A DNA stretch of 64,000 nt, taken from NCBI RefSeq assembly GCF_019279795.1, contig NC_056744.1:1505605810-1505669809 (forward strand), written 5' to 3'. Below, piece after piece: positions 24,811 through 36,775 of the stretch. Position 1 is the stretch's first letter; each line of letters begins with the position of its first letter. Position numbers and translations under genes: made by a program. The DNA is from Protopterus annectens (lineage: Eukaryota; Chordata; Ceratodontiformes; Protopteridae). Under the pieces are notes generated by a model. That model made no database searches and had not been told where the DNA came from. It saw only the letters and a list, made by a program, of their open reading frames with translations.

Positions 24811-24986
24811 GTAATTAATTTAAATTTGTGGTGCTTTTAATCACAAGGTCTTCTGAGGAAATTTGCTTCAGTGCAAACGAAAAGCGTTTTTATTATTGTG
24901 CTTGAAGTTTTGTATAATTGTGTTCACTACAAGTAAACCTTGAATTCGAATTTGTTTCCCGCAAGCTGTTTTTGTTTTTTCTTTAC
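24811..24986 (+). mobile_element. 176-bp insertion with hammerhead-like motif, inside MITE B
   Basis: The segment is bracketed by identical 16-bp direct repeats, TAGGGTCTATATTAGA at 24795-24810 and 24987-25002, which read as a target-site duplication of the MITE B arm. It has no frame. It contains a hairpin followed by ACGAAAAGCG and a T-rich ATTATTGTG, close to the Penelope motif at 20045-20082. I infer a short non-autonomous relative moved by a Penelope-type enzyme. Confidence 0.55.
24853..24886 (+). ncRNA. Hammerhead-ribozyme-like motif
   Basis: CTGAGGA (24853-24859) fits the CTGANGA core strand exactly. A 5-bp stem follows (TTTGC 24862-24866 with GCAAA 24873-24877), then C, GAAA (24879-24882) and AGCG. 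The stem II base is imperfect and stems I and III are not obvious, so function is unproven. Confidence 0.4.
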
Positions 24987-25493
24987 TAGGGTCTATATTA
25001 GATGACCGAATGTTTAGGTAAGTGAACAGTGATTAATCGACCCCATGTAAGCAAAAGCTTACAAAACCGAACTGTCAGAACAGCGATTTTTTTCCAAGGG
25101 AAAAAAATCGCTGTTCCAACAAAAAAAAAAAGAAAGAAAGCACATTAAAACATGAGATTAAGTGGGGGGGCTTCGCCCCCCCCACGTGAAGGGCTGTGCC
25201 CCCCACACAACCCCACTTAAACATACCAACTCCAAGACCGCACTTCAGTGCTGAAAATGGCAAAGTACCAAAGTGGCAAAGCGAATTCTTTCCCAGGGAA
25301 AGAATTTGCTTACATGCCACTTCGATATTTTGCAGTTTTGGTTTTGTCAGTTTGACCAAAACGCATTCGAAAACATGTATCTTCGGTCTGCTGATAGGAA
25401 CCCATATACATATATATATATATATATATACATATATATACATATATAAATATATATATATATATAGAAAGAGAGGAACACTTTAAGGAACAC

Positions 25494-26594
25494 TTTATAA
25501 TCTCAAAATACTGTTCCCTACTCTTACTACATATCACAATGTCATCTGCAAACATCATAGTCCACGGGGATTCCTGTCTGATCTCGTCTGTCAACCTGTC
25601 CATCACCAGTGCAAATAAGAAAGGGCTCAGAGCTGATCCTTGATGTAATCCCACCTCCACCTTAAATGCATCTGTCAATCCCACTGCAGATCTCACCACT
25701 GTCACACTACCCTTGTAGATATCCTCTACCACTCTTACATACTTCTCTGCCATTCCCGACTTCCTCATACAATACCACAACTTCTCTCTAGGCACCCTGT
25801 CATATGCTTTCTCTAAGTCCACAAAGACACAATGCAACTCCTTATGACCTTCTCTGTACTTCTCCATCAACACACTCAGAGCAAACATCGCATCTGTAGT
25901 GCTCTTTCATGGCATGAAACCATACTGCTGATCACTAATCATCACCTCCCTTCTTAACCTAGCTTCCACTACTCTTTTCCATAATTTCATGCTGTGACTG
26001 ATCAGTTTTATCCCTCTGTAGTTACTACAACTCTGCACATCACCCTTATTCTTAAAAATCGGTACCAAAACACCTTTTCTCCACTCCTCAGGCATCCTCT
26101 CACTTTCCAAAATGTCATTAAACAGTCTGGTTAAAAATTCCACTGCCATTTCTCCTAAACACCTCCAAGCTTCCACAGGTATGTCATCTGGACCAACAGC
26201 CTTTCCATTCTTCGTCCTCTTCATAGCTATCCTTACTTCCACCTTGCTAATCCATTGCACTTCCTGATTCACTATCTCCACATCATTCAGCCTTCTCTCT
26301 CTCATTCTCTTCATTCATCAGCCCCTCAAAGTACTCTTTCCATCTGCTCAACACACTTTCCTCGCTAGTGAGTATGTTTCCTTCATTATCCTTTATCACC
26401 CTTACCTGCTGCACATCTTTCCTACCTCGATCCCTCTGTCTAGCCAATCGGTACAGTCCTTTTCTCCCTCCTTAGTGTCCAACCTTTCATACAACTCTCT
26501 ATACGCCTTATCCTTAGCCTTTGCCACTTCTCTCTTTGCCATGCACCTCATCTCCTTATACTCCTGTCTACTTTCTTCATCTCTCTGACAATCC
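25494..26594 (-). mobile_element. RTE-type LINE fragment (reverse transcriptase region)
   Basis: Minus-strand text runs from YKEMRCMAKREVAKAKDKAY, through LYRLARQRDRGRKDVQQ, KEYFEGLMNEENERE and GKAVGPDDIPVEAW, to [35 protein letters not shown] (motif A), [19 protein letters not shown] (motif B) and [11 protein letters not shown] (motif C, FADD). This is the reverse transcriptase of a LINE group I place in the RTE clade. A stop interrupts near 25905 (GFMP then stop, before STTDAMFAL) and at least two frame changes lie upstream. The 3' third is missing; the copy ends at 25494 against MITE B. Confidence 0.75.
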
Positions 26595-26597
26595 CAC

Positions 26598-27245
26598 TTA
26601 ATCCAGGAAATTATAGACCCATCAGCCTAGCTAGCCTGATCTGCAAAGCCATGGAGTGGATTACCATGGACCTCATTAACAAGGACATTGGCAACCTCCA
26701 AAAACTTGATCCCACACAGTTTGGTTTCATCAAGGGGAGATCATGCCTGTTAAATTTGGTTGACTTCTTTGAGACAGTCACCAAAGCCATGGATGAGGGG
26801 AAGACAGTGCACACCACCTACCTTGACCTGGCCAAAGCCTTTGATACTATTCCCCACTCAGATATAATAGATAAACTCTCGCAACTAGGCATCAATCCAT
26901 ATGATACCAGATGGGTAGCAAACTGGCTCACTGATAGAATTCACCTAGTCAAAATAGGGGAAGCCACCTCAAGCAGTAGACCCGTAATGAGCGGTGTACC
27001 CCAGTGATCAATCTTGGGGCCTCTGTTGTTTGCTATATACTTTTCTGAGATGCAGGCCAAAACCAGGTGGCTATGACTGGCCACGTTTGCAGATGACTGC
27101 AAGCTGGGTGCTGTCATCAATTCCCCTAGTGATGTGGACATCCTCCAAGAGGGTCTCACCCAAATAAATGATGGGTGCCAGAAACATGGTCTTAAACTTA
27201 ATACCAAAAATACATCATCATCATCATCCACTTTGGTGAGAGTGA
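26598..27245 (+). mobile_element. CR1 LINE copy A, reverse transcriptase fragment
   Basis: The plus strand reads NYRPISLASLICKAMEW, TQFGFIKGRSCLLNLVDFF, YLDLAKAFDTIPHSDIIDK (motif A), then MSGVPQ followed by a stop where copy B has GISQGLVLG. LGPLLFAIYFSEM, ATFADDCKLGAVI (motif C) and DVDILQEGL follow. It aligns closely with copies B and D. Both ends are cut, and it lies head to head with the RTE fragment. Confidence 0.8.
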
Positions 27246-27972
27246 GAGTAAGGTAAGCTGCTAATACAATGCTTTAGATAATTAAAAAAAATCGATAGTT
27301 TCTAAACAGAAACCATAAGTAGGCTCTTAAATATCCAAAACGGTGTCACCACATTATTAACTACTTGGTTATAACCTGCACCTAATTTAATACCCCAGAA
27401 TCTATCTTTCTTTCTTTCTTTTTCTTTCTTTCTTTCTTTCTCTTTCTTTCTTTCTTTCTTTTTTTCTTTCTTTCTTTCCTGTTTCATATTTTCTCTAAGT
27501 AGTGTTTCTGAAGATGTTAAAAATTAATCTTTCCAACTGTGTGAAAGAATATGGAGCAATAACTATTTTCTTTATATGCCTTGCTTGGATTTCTTTCTTT
27601 CATTCCCTCATGTAAATGCTCTGATATATGAGTATTTAAAAAACTTGCATGTGTTTAATTTTCAGTGCTTCACATCAACATTTAATTTACTGTTAGGAGT
27701 CATGTAACTCGGAAACTTACTGCTTAGTGATCTAACAGCAATAAACTTTATTTAGCAGAAGAGTAGCTGTATAAAAGTACTTGAAGTCACTGTTTTATTA
27801 TCCACAGATAATTTGTTAGTTGGTGCACTTCTAGTAAATGCATGTTATCATTCATTCAAATATGTAAAATGAATTATTTTTACTTTGTCACTGTGCCTGG
27901 CATATTTTACACAGAAATATAGATATAACACCAATTTGCATGTCAGTAACTCTTCATACAGCCACAATCACA
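27246..27972. other. No gene; (TTTC)n tract, probable 3' flank of the PRY-SPRY gene
   Basis: A TTTC/CTTT microsatellite occupies about 27404-27480. The rest is A/T-rich and probably includes the 3' untranslated region of the minus-strand exon ending at 27973, though no convincing polyadenylation signal was chosen. Confidence 0.4.
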
Positions 27973-28517
27973 TTAGAGTTTCAAGTGAAACAGCTTCAGT
28001 GGTTCTACATTTTTACCTTTATCACTAAGATGAGGACAGAAGTAAGGGTAGAGTCTCCCAGTGAATGTGGCAGTGAAGGTGTACATGTGGGACATGTTAT
28101 CGGCATTATAAAATGACACCTGTCCCCCCTCATAGTCCAGGTAAATGCCGATTCTCTCAGGTTTCACATTTAGGTTGAGATATTTGGGTGGAGTATCCTG
28201 TGCTTCATACTCATTCCCATTCCAAAGACCTACAGTCCAGTATCCATTCTCAGGGCTCAGCGTGATGTTCTCCTTCCTGCTGATGGACTCTCTGGCAATA
28301 CCCACAGTCCATTCACTTTTGCTCCCCACCTCCATCTCCCAGTAGTGTACTCCCAAACTAAATTCCTTTGATCCCAACACAGATACACAGCGAAAAAACC
28401 TCTCAGGGTTATCAGGGAGCTTCTGTCTAATGTCACTGTGCTTCACAGTAGTCAGGTCCTCAGAAAGAATAAGGCTAGGGTGTGCTGTGACAGGGTCCAT
28501 GGTCAGATGAGACAATC
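27973..28517 (-). CDS. PRY-SPRY (B30.2) terminal exon, TRIM / zinc-binding A33-like
   Basis: B30.2 domains of TRIM and butyrophilin-like proteins bind protein partners, often in innate immunity. This exon encodes about 181 residues with the whole domain: the PRY part ([20 protein letters not shown], then [11 protein letters not shown]), [74 protein letters not shown] and a stop at 27973-27975. The three classic motifs (LDP-like, WEVE-like, LDYE) are present and the frame is unbroken. The exon starts at 28517 after a good acceptor (TTATTTTTACAG), with two bases before the first full codon, as in many TRIM last exons. No RING, B-box or coiled-coil exon was found upstream (higher coordinates), so it is either the end of a gene with very distant exons or an orphan duplicate. 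Confidence 0.85.
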
Positions 28518-28865
28518 CTGTAAAAATAAATTAAAGGAAACAGTTTATAAATGTCATAAGTAACACACATAATAAATAATTAAATGTTTGATTTTCCATA
28601 TGCAATACAATATAACATTTCCTTATAGACTTGTGAATGAGTAACATCCTGAATTAATATGTGCTACCTTATAAGGCAGAGCACATCATAAATCAGAAAC
28701 AAACTGCTTACAACCTGCAAAGTTTAATGAAAACAATGCCTGAGATAGTTACTGTGGAAATCAATATACAATGTATTTTTGTTAAGATTATGCCCTTGCA
28801 TGGAACGTTTTAGATTTGGGAATGGAAAAATATTCATAGCATTAAGACATAAAGGTGTGCACACC
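28518..28865. other. Likely intron upstream of the PRY-SPRY exon
   Basis: A/T-rich sequence without a frame lies directly upstream (minus sense) of the acceptor at 28518-28520. No further exon was seen. Confidence 0.4.
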
Positions 28866-28876
28866 TTCTCTGGTTT

Positions 28877-29167
28877 CTTTCTTTGTCTTTCGGCTTTTCC
28901 CAATTAGGGTTCGCCACAGCGGAACTCCGGTCCGCTAATGATTGGCAGTAGATTTTTACGGTGCTGAGGTGCCAGCCAGACGCCCAGTCTTCAAAGAAGG
29001 CACACCCATTCATGCGTACACCTACCTGCATGTCTTTAAATGTCAGTCGACTATGGGGAGGACATGCAGATTCCACACAGAAGGTGCTCCAGCCAAGAAT
29101 CAAACAGGAGAACTGCTTACTGTGAGGCGACAATGCTAACCGCTGCACTACTGCGGCCACATATGCT
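28877..29167 (-). mobile_element. tRNA-derived SINE with RTE-type tail
   Basis: On the minus strand a tRNA-like head has box A (GTGGTTAGCATTG) and box B (GTTTGATTCTTGGCTGG), followed by CTTCTGTGTGGAATCTGCAT and GACATGCAGG as in a widespread fish SINE type. It ends CGCTGTGGCGAACCCTAA then GGGAAAAGCCGAAAGACAAAG, a tail I associate from memory with RTE-mobilised fish SINEs. Exact 11-bp target-site duplications TTCTCTGGTTT flank it at 28866-28876 and 29168-29178, which fixes the ends. Confidence 0.8.
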
Positions 29168-29178
29168 TTCTCTGGTTT

Positions 29179-31055
29179 AATAGCTCCAAAGTAAGCTTTT
29201 ATTGTTAGCAAGAGCAAGTGAATTTTGTAAACTACCAATGCCCTTTTGTAAAATATTATGTTGAACCACAAGGCAGTTGTTGACCTGATTCCACCAAGCT
29301 GGAAAATAACAGCCTCAAATCTAGGAGGACAGGAAGTAGAAGTGTGAGGTAGGGATGGGTGTAATTTTGTATGTCACATTATAAATTGTACTGACTCCTT
29401 ATATATATATTTTTAACTTATTTGTTAGCTTATTTGTCATCTTTACCATGTACCCCCTCTAGATTTATTGACAACATACTATTCTTTTGCAGGTATTTTA
29501 TGCTTTTTTGTTTCTTCCTATTTTATTTTTCTTTTACATGTTGTAAATCCTGATCCACTGGATTCTGAATGGTCTGGGTTAACATCGTGGAGGGCTTCCT
29601 GCAGTGTTCTTGCTATGAAATTCTTTATCAACCACCCCATATGATATCATATTGCATTATGGAATGCTGCCTACAGTAAAATTATGCCTTGTTAACACTA
29701 AGTGTTACAGGCACAAACAAATGCCCGGCATCAAGTAATAAGATTGACGAACATTGTATGTTGACGAACTTTATTACCTACTCCTGGCATAATCCAAATA
29801 GCAAGGAGCCTTCTATGTCACCACCAAGAGCGCCAGGTGTCCATTTTACATTGCCATCTGTATGTTAAAACAAATTAATGTTTGCTTGACAGGTAAAACT
29901 CTGTCATGCATGCATTATGCACTAATATTATGAAAATATGTGGGTCTAGGGAAAGGCTTAAGTGCTGCACTGCAAAAGTGCAGCTCACCTTTAACAAATA
30001 ACTTCTTGTAAGTCATCCATTAGTGTTTCTACAGGTCTCTTTCTGAAATGACACTACCACACATTTGCTATCCTCATGTTGTCAAAGTGAGACATGATAA
30101 ATCTTGGCATAGCTCCACCTATAAGTGAGAAATGGTACTGTAGTCATATGAGTCATACTCCATATTATGCCTGCCTCACCAATTTACATATACAGCTGTT
30201 GCTATTCCACATAGGCTTATTAAATGGAACTATACAGGTTGCAAACCATGTAGTGACTACTATGGACATATGGTTATAGCTGAAGCAGGTGGTATGATTT
30301 ATAATGCAGCCACTTCATTGTATAAATCAAGTTAGCAACATTTGGATTTAGAGACCACTATCACTGGCTATTACTCAGGATTGTAGCCTTGGCGACATCT
30401 GTAACAGCATGTATGGAAGACGTCTGGAACAATTACACACAAAGAGATTTCTTATTAAAAATATTCTGCAGTACAATCATGCCATGAAGAGCAATGTTAG
30501 TACCTACTGCTCACCTCAAAATGTGAAGAAGGGCAATATTTCATAGCATTTGCTGCAATGGCTTCCTAAAGTTTTGTGATTTCCAAAACTATAGCACTTA
30601 ATAATGTGGTCACTATGCTTTGGCTACTTCCAAAAAGTCAGCAACATAAAACTGAAAATTTAAGAAATAAGTATATATATTTTGAAAGTGGTAAGACCTT
30701 TTGCATGCCCTGCATCTCTATAACTGCATGTATTCAGTGAAGTCACTCTACTTTGGTGCTAAAGGACTACTTTATGACCTCCAGCATTTATTGGCCACAT
30801 TTACTATATGTACTACATGAGACTAAGCAAGGCAATATTATGAGCATGAAAATATGGGATTAAAATAGTCAGTGGTCAAATAATTGCTAGGCTGCCATGC
30901 CTTATGAAAATTCTACCAGGTTGAATTGCCATACTTACAGTGTTAATGTTCCTTATGTTAGATCGCTACTATTTAGAATATAACATTCAAGGCATAATGC
31001 CTTATCAGCTCCCCACCATGTTGAGATATCTTATATTTTATCTGTGCCTTAATTT
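29179..31055. other. No gene recognised
   Basis: A/T-rich sequence without motif-bearing frames or obvious repeats; probably intronic or intergenic. Confidence 0.4.
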
Positions 31056-31059
31056 TCTT

Positions 31060-32035
31060 TTTTCATTTTTTTAAAGAACAGCATTTTATTGCATACAACA
31101 TTTTCATTTTTACATACTATGCAATCCCCATGCAAGGTGCACGTTATTTTGGCACTGATTGTTGTTACAATAATTTTATAGTTATATGTTTGTATAACAC
31201 TAATATACTAGCCTCTTGTTAAATAATTAGTGCTTGCACTTAATTTTCAATAACTTGCCATCATTAAATATATAGTTTCATATATCACAAGCAACTATTC
31301 TGATTTGATCTCTAAATTGATTTAATATTGTTCATTAAACAAAAACACAATTAGATAAGTTACCTACTTACAATATAATTTGAGATTAAACATTAACTAG
31401 TGGCCATATTGTTTAATTATGTCTATATTTCAAATCTTAACAATTGGACCAATGACTTCATATATTATTTTGCAATCTAATTTATTAAATAGATCAGTGT
31501 CTTTGTTCCATGTCAATGCCCTCTTCAATCTTAGTTTCCCTTACAAAATCCCATACATTTTTTTTACTTGGAAGTTCTGTTCCTGATGTATTATGGTTCA
31601 AAGTTCTATATATTTAATTTCTGTAATTGTCTGTTACCACTCTTAAAGATGGTTTGTCTTTGGTTTTCCATTTTATAGTTATAATTTCATCTCTTTAGTT
31701 AACCTTCTTTTCCACCAACTCAACAACAATATCTCTATACTGAGTTTAAACGCATTTCCAAGTCTAAGACTTAGGATAATGTTCAAATATTTTGTGTACT
31801 AAAGCAGCTCTGTAGATTCCCAAAACATATGCTCCCAAAAACCTTTTTCTGAACCATCACAACTCCACCATATGAATCGGATTTGTGGGAATATTTTATC
31901 AACTCTCATAGAGGTACAGAAATATTTGTGCAGATATTTCAGTGCAAAAACTCTAAATCTAGGGATAAGACATATTTCATCTATACTGTAGATAGTATTG
32001 CCTATTGTCATTATTATATTTTTTCCAAAGTCCTA
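31060..32035 (-). mobile_element. Older L1 LINE fragment, ORF2 C-terminus and 3' end
   Basis: Minus-strand text reads DKIFPQIRFIWWSCDG, then WEHMFWESTELL, the layout of the cysteine/histidine region near the end of L1 ORF2 (the full L1 here has ICPHCFDQTADLLHMFWSC). Broken continuation follows down to a T-rich run near 31056-31078, which would be the A-rich tail. It is 5'-truncated and degraded, clearly older than the neighbouring L1. Confidence 0.55.
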
Positions 32036-32683
32036 TGTTCGTTAAACTGCTAATTAGTTTATGTATATAATGCTGTATACATAATGATCTTTAGATTCCT
32101 TTCTTAAATCTGCACAAGTGCCCACATGTGATCCTGTAGTTGCCTTGACGACAACTATGCCCACCATGTCCTACATATATATATTCCAAGACCTGAATCA
32201 AATAACCTAAGCTGCATGATCTTATACTGTGCCTCCATATCTGTTATTATTCAAACCACCAAGTACTATTGCATATACATGAGAACTGCTTTCAATGGGT
32301 CTTCAACCTGCTGCATCACACTTATTCATTTTTGCTTCTGAAATCAAATACTTTTTACATGTTTTAGATGCCTATTGTGTATTTTATTCCATATACTGTT
32401 TACGTTAATTTCTGACCTTCAATGTATAATTATTCCAGCCTTTGCAAATTCTTTACTATTTAGATTCAAAGCTAAGGACATTTCACTTAAAGACAATCTA
32501 CCCACTCATGAAATTGCTCCATTTAAGAAGAAATACTCAGTCATTAAATTGTTCTGTTTCAGAAGATATACAAGAAACTGAAATGTTTGTCTTAGTAGTC
32601 ATTTACTTACTTATAAAACTTAATTTGTATAGGTGTATAATCTGACATTATCATTGGATGTGTTTTCATAGTTTACTCTATAT
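32036..32683. other. No feature recognised
   Basis: A/T-rich gap between two L1 insertions; no gene is supported. Confidence 0.4.
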
Positions 32684-32698
32684 TGCAATATAAATTTT
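32684..32698. repeat. L1 target-site duplication, left copy
   Basis: TGCAATATAAATTTT, identical to 39228-39242; it runs into the T-rich strand of the L1 tail, so its right edge is uncertain by a base or two. Confidence 0.8.
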
Positions 32699-32989
32699 TT
32701 TTTTAATAATCATTTTTTATTATTTTTCACAACCATATTACAAATTCACACATTATATACAATATATACAAAATGCTTCCATTGGTTAATTTCACATATA
32801 TATCAACCTCATGTATTGATCAAAGGTACAGCACTAACAATCAAAAGGAAAATAATAAAAAAAAAAAAAAAAAAAATTCAACATTAACAAATCCAAGCCA
32901 ACAATCTGTCTTTTCTGTACATTTTCTATCTAATCTAAGGTTGATTTAGACTATATTCTGGTTTCCGAGAAAAAGTGGATAGTAACCTC

Positions 32990-35900
32990 TTAAGCCAAAA
33001 TAATATTAAAAATTTGCTCCCAGATTTTTATGTTGTTGATATTTTTCTTGTGATCACTAATTAACAGTTTATGCGCTAAGATGTGTTTTATTGCCAACAA
33101 TCTGAAATTTTCCCATGATGTCTGGGCTGGGTTCAACCAATTTGTGGCTATATATAATTTCATTAATAGGCAAATATTCATAATTACAATAGTTTTTGAT
33201 TTATTTAGATTCTCCGGGGGAATATGAAGAATCATAAACTCCCAAGAGAGTGTTGAATTTTGGTAACCCATTTTTTGTAACTGCAATTTTAATGAATTTC
33301 ACAATTTATAAATGCACTTACAACTCCAGAACATGTGAAGTAAATCTGCTGTCTGATCAAAGCAATGTGGGCATATGGGTGAATTCTTTGCATCAAATTT
33401 GTGCAAAGTGAGACGAGTATAGTATGCATTGTTAAATATCATCAGCTGCGTAAATACCAATTTCTGAAGGGATACGGACTTTAATGTTAATTTAAATGCC
33501 TCCAATATCTTATTGTCATCTGGGAATATCAATTTCTCTCTCCAGTAACTCGATAAAAGAATATAATTATTATACTTCCTCTCTTTTATCAATTTATATG
33601 CTGCGGTTATATATTTTCTATCCTGCAACAGTGCTTCCCATAGATTACGAGAAATGATTAAATCTTCCCCTTTCATTTCAAAGTTGTTAAAATAGTTTAT
33701 AACCAAGTCTTTTAGCTGTCTTACTATAATTAAATAGGAAATAGGGAGTTCTATTTCTTTTAAAATATCCTGCACTGGTACTCCTAGAAAAGGATATAAA
33801 TCTAGTACAGTTAACACCACGATTAAAGGGAATTTCTTTAGATCAATCAATTGACCACCAATTGTTAAATTCGGGTTCCTATGAAACGGATGGAAAACCA
33901 TCATATATTTTAGTAAATTTAAGGAAGCGAAAAGAGTTTGAATTGCCGTTACATAACTTTTGATGTGCTCCATTAGGTTATATTTACTCATTGTCCAATT
34001 ATTTAAAAAGGGTAATGCTTTAGCGTTGACTCCCACTTCATTTATATGCTTGTACGTTAAGAGCACCCATTTGGGTGTCCATTTTCTATTATCACTATTG
34101 AAGTAAGACATCTTTAAAATCCTATTGGCCTGAATCACTAAATAGTACATTTCGAAATCCGGTAATTCCAGCCCCCCCTTATTTTTTGGAGCCATCAATT
34201 TTTCATATGAAATTCTCGTCTTCCTAGGTTCCCAAAGAAATCTTCCCAATCTTATATGAAGCTGTTTAAAGAATGTTTTGGTAATTCTGAGTTGTGCAGC
34301 TCTAAAAATATATAACATTCTAGGAAGAACATTCATTCTTATGATAGCTGCTCTTGCCATCATTGGTAACTTCAATCTACTCCATCTTTCAAGATCCAAT
34401 GTTATTTGATCTGTAGTTGACTTTACATTGTTAATAAAAAAAATCTCTATTTTCAGTTGAGAAGACAATTCCCAGATATTTTATCTTTTCTTCCGTCAAT
34501 ACTTGTCCTATTAATGGTACCATTGAAAAGGTGTGGGTGTCTTTAATGGGAATATTTTAGATTTTTAAAATTTAGCTTGTAATTGGAAATTCTCTCAAAG
34601 ATTTCTATTGCAGCTAATATTTTTTTCAGTATCGGAAACAGGTGTGGTACAATATATGTTTAAATCATCTGCATAGGCAGCCATCCTAACCTTTATTCCA
34701 TACAGTACAGGAGAATTATAAAAAACATTTTGCTTAAGGTGTAAAAATAAAGGCTCCAAGTAAAGATTAAATAAGATGGGAGATAATGGGCAGCCTTGGG
34801 TACCATTTATGATTTTTATCCTATTCGAAAGCATTCGTGATTTATAAATAAATTTGTGTATGCATTTCTATATAGTATCCTTAACATTGAGATAAACTCC
34901 TGCGGTATATTAAAATAAGGTAATGTATCAAATAAATAATCCAAATTAACCCTATCAAATGCTTTCTGAGCATCAATAATTAGGGCATACAAATTCAGGT
35001 TTTTATATTTCGCATAAGAGATTAAGGTATGGAGCATTAAGGTATTATCCGTGGTCTGCCTCCCATCCATAAACCCTGCCTGTTCCTCTGATATTATTGG
35101 GTTTATTACCTTTTTCAGCCTACTCACCAGAATGGATGTCATGATTTTCATGTCCATATTCAAAAGTGATATAGGCCTGTAATTATCAGGATTTTTGGAA
35201 TCACCTTTCTCTTTTAATATCAGAACTGTCCTTGAGGCATTAAAATGAGGATCATTAATTCTATTTAGAGTGATATAATTAAAAGTCTGTGACAATACAC
35301 TGCTCAAAATCTCACTAAAAGATTTGTAGAATTCCGAGGTCAGACCATCTGGGCCTGGGGCTTTGTGAGGCTTCAGTTTCTTGATTGTTTCGGACACCTC
35401 CTCAACTGTAATCGGTTTGATTAAATCTCTATGAAATTCCTTGTCAATATTAGGAAAAGTGATTCTCTGTAAAAAATCTTTTCTGTCTTTATCTTGCAAG
35501 AGTGTCTGCTTCTCACCATAAATCTGATTAAAAATTTTTTCAAAGGTCTTCATGATATCCGCCTTGTCAGTATATGTAGTATTGTTATAGTGTATTTCAG
35601 TAATTAATCGTGTTGATTTCATCTGGTTAATAATACGAGCTAATGCTTTCGAGGGGTTTGAATATGATTTGCATATTTAACTAAATTTCTTTGTTCATAA
35701 AGTGACAAATTTCTATTATGAAGTAAAAATAGTTCTTTTGACATCTTAATAGCTCAGTTTCTGTCTGTTCATTATAGTTCCTCATCAAATCTTGGTCCAG
35801 TAATTGAATTTTAGTTTCTAAATCCAATTGAGTCTTTTTTGTAATTTTTATAATATGTAGCTTTTTGTATAAATAGTCCTCTTAGCTGCGTTTTAGTTGT

Positions 35901-36775
35901 AGCCCATTCTATATCTATTGGGTGTCTATTTTGGGAAATATTATTTAATGACTGTTTAAGTATCTCCTTGACTTCCATTAATATATCTTCCTTGGTTAGT
36001 AAATATGGGTTCAAGGACCAATTATACCCTCAAAGCCTCTTAGTATCCATATTACTACTGTTTAAGGTTAAAGTTATCTTTGAATGGTCTGAGAGTTGTC
36101 TGACTTGATTAGAAACACTAGGGTCAGCTGAGATCAACACCTCTGAAATTAAGAAAAAGTCAATTCTCGACCACATTTTATGGCAGGTTGAATAATAAGT
36201 AAAATTCTCTGCTTTCCCTTGTGAGTGTATGTGTTTAAAAGGGTCATAGAGTTTGAAATCCATTTTCAATTCTTTCAATGCTACCATTGCCTGTTTATTG
36301 AACACTGAAGAAGCACCCAACTTGTCTAATTTAGGATCTTGATAAGAGTTCCAGTCACCTCCCAACACTATATAGCAATTATTGTATGACTGTAAAATGG
36401 AATAGATTGAAGCTATGAAATGATGCTGATTAACATTAGGGGCATATACACATATTAGTACTATAGGTTTATCATAACATTTGGATGTGAGAAGGACCAA
36501 ACACCATCTACCCTCCTGATCCATTTTCACATCCCTAATATCTCCCTGAAAGTGATTCTTAACTAAAATTGCCACCCCTGCACTATTTGTTGTTCCTTCC
36601 GTCACAATCTTCCTAACCCATTTCTTATCCTTCACTGACTCCCACTGATCATTAGTCATATGCGTTTCTTGTAATAAAATACAACATGCTGATGATTTGA
36701 GAAACAAATGAAAAACAGCTTTCTTTTTTTCATGTTCTGGAGTCCTTTGACATTCCAAGATTCTATTTTCCACAT
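32990..36775 (-). pseudogene. L1 ORF2: endonuclease and reverse transcriptase
   Basis: ORF2 nicks DNA and copies the L1 RNA at the nick. From ATG 36775 it reads MWKIESWNVKGLQN, then after a shift in an A-run gives CCILLQETHM, YIVLGGDWNSY, WSRIDFFLIS and QLSDHSKITL (endonuclease). The reverse transcriptase shows KPHKAPGPDGLTSEFYKS, NYRPISLLNMDMKIM, LIIDAQKAFDRVN (motif A), NGTQGCPLSPILFNLYLEP (motif B) and AAYADDLNIYC (motif C). The C-terminal part has FLWEPRKTRISYEKLM, NKGGLELPDF and a Cys/His region ICPHCFDQTADLLHMFWSC. The frame breaks near 36740, 36020, 35700, 34830, 34530 and 33290. Catalytic residues are present in the fragments. Confidence 0.9.

Larger units (their letters stand above)
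24751..25480. mobile_element. Foldback MITE B with (TA)n ends, carrying a nested insertion
   Basis: The left end is (TA)n then GGGTCTATATTAGA, continuing after a nested insertion as TGACCGAATG. The complement of the right end reads (TA)n then GGGTTCCTATCAG and CAGACCGAAG, so the ends are imperfect inverted repeats. Internal palindromes include AGCGATTTTTTTCC with its complement at about 25077-25117 and GCGAATTCTTTCCC with GGGAAAGAATTTGC at about 25279-25311. The core, from the GGGGGGGCTTCGCCCCCCC hairpin (25163-25183) through CCACTTAAACATACCAACTC to CCGCACT, matches MITE A and MITE C. Confidence 0.6.
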
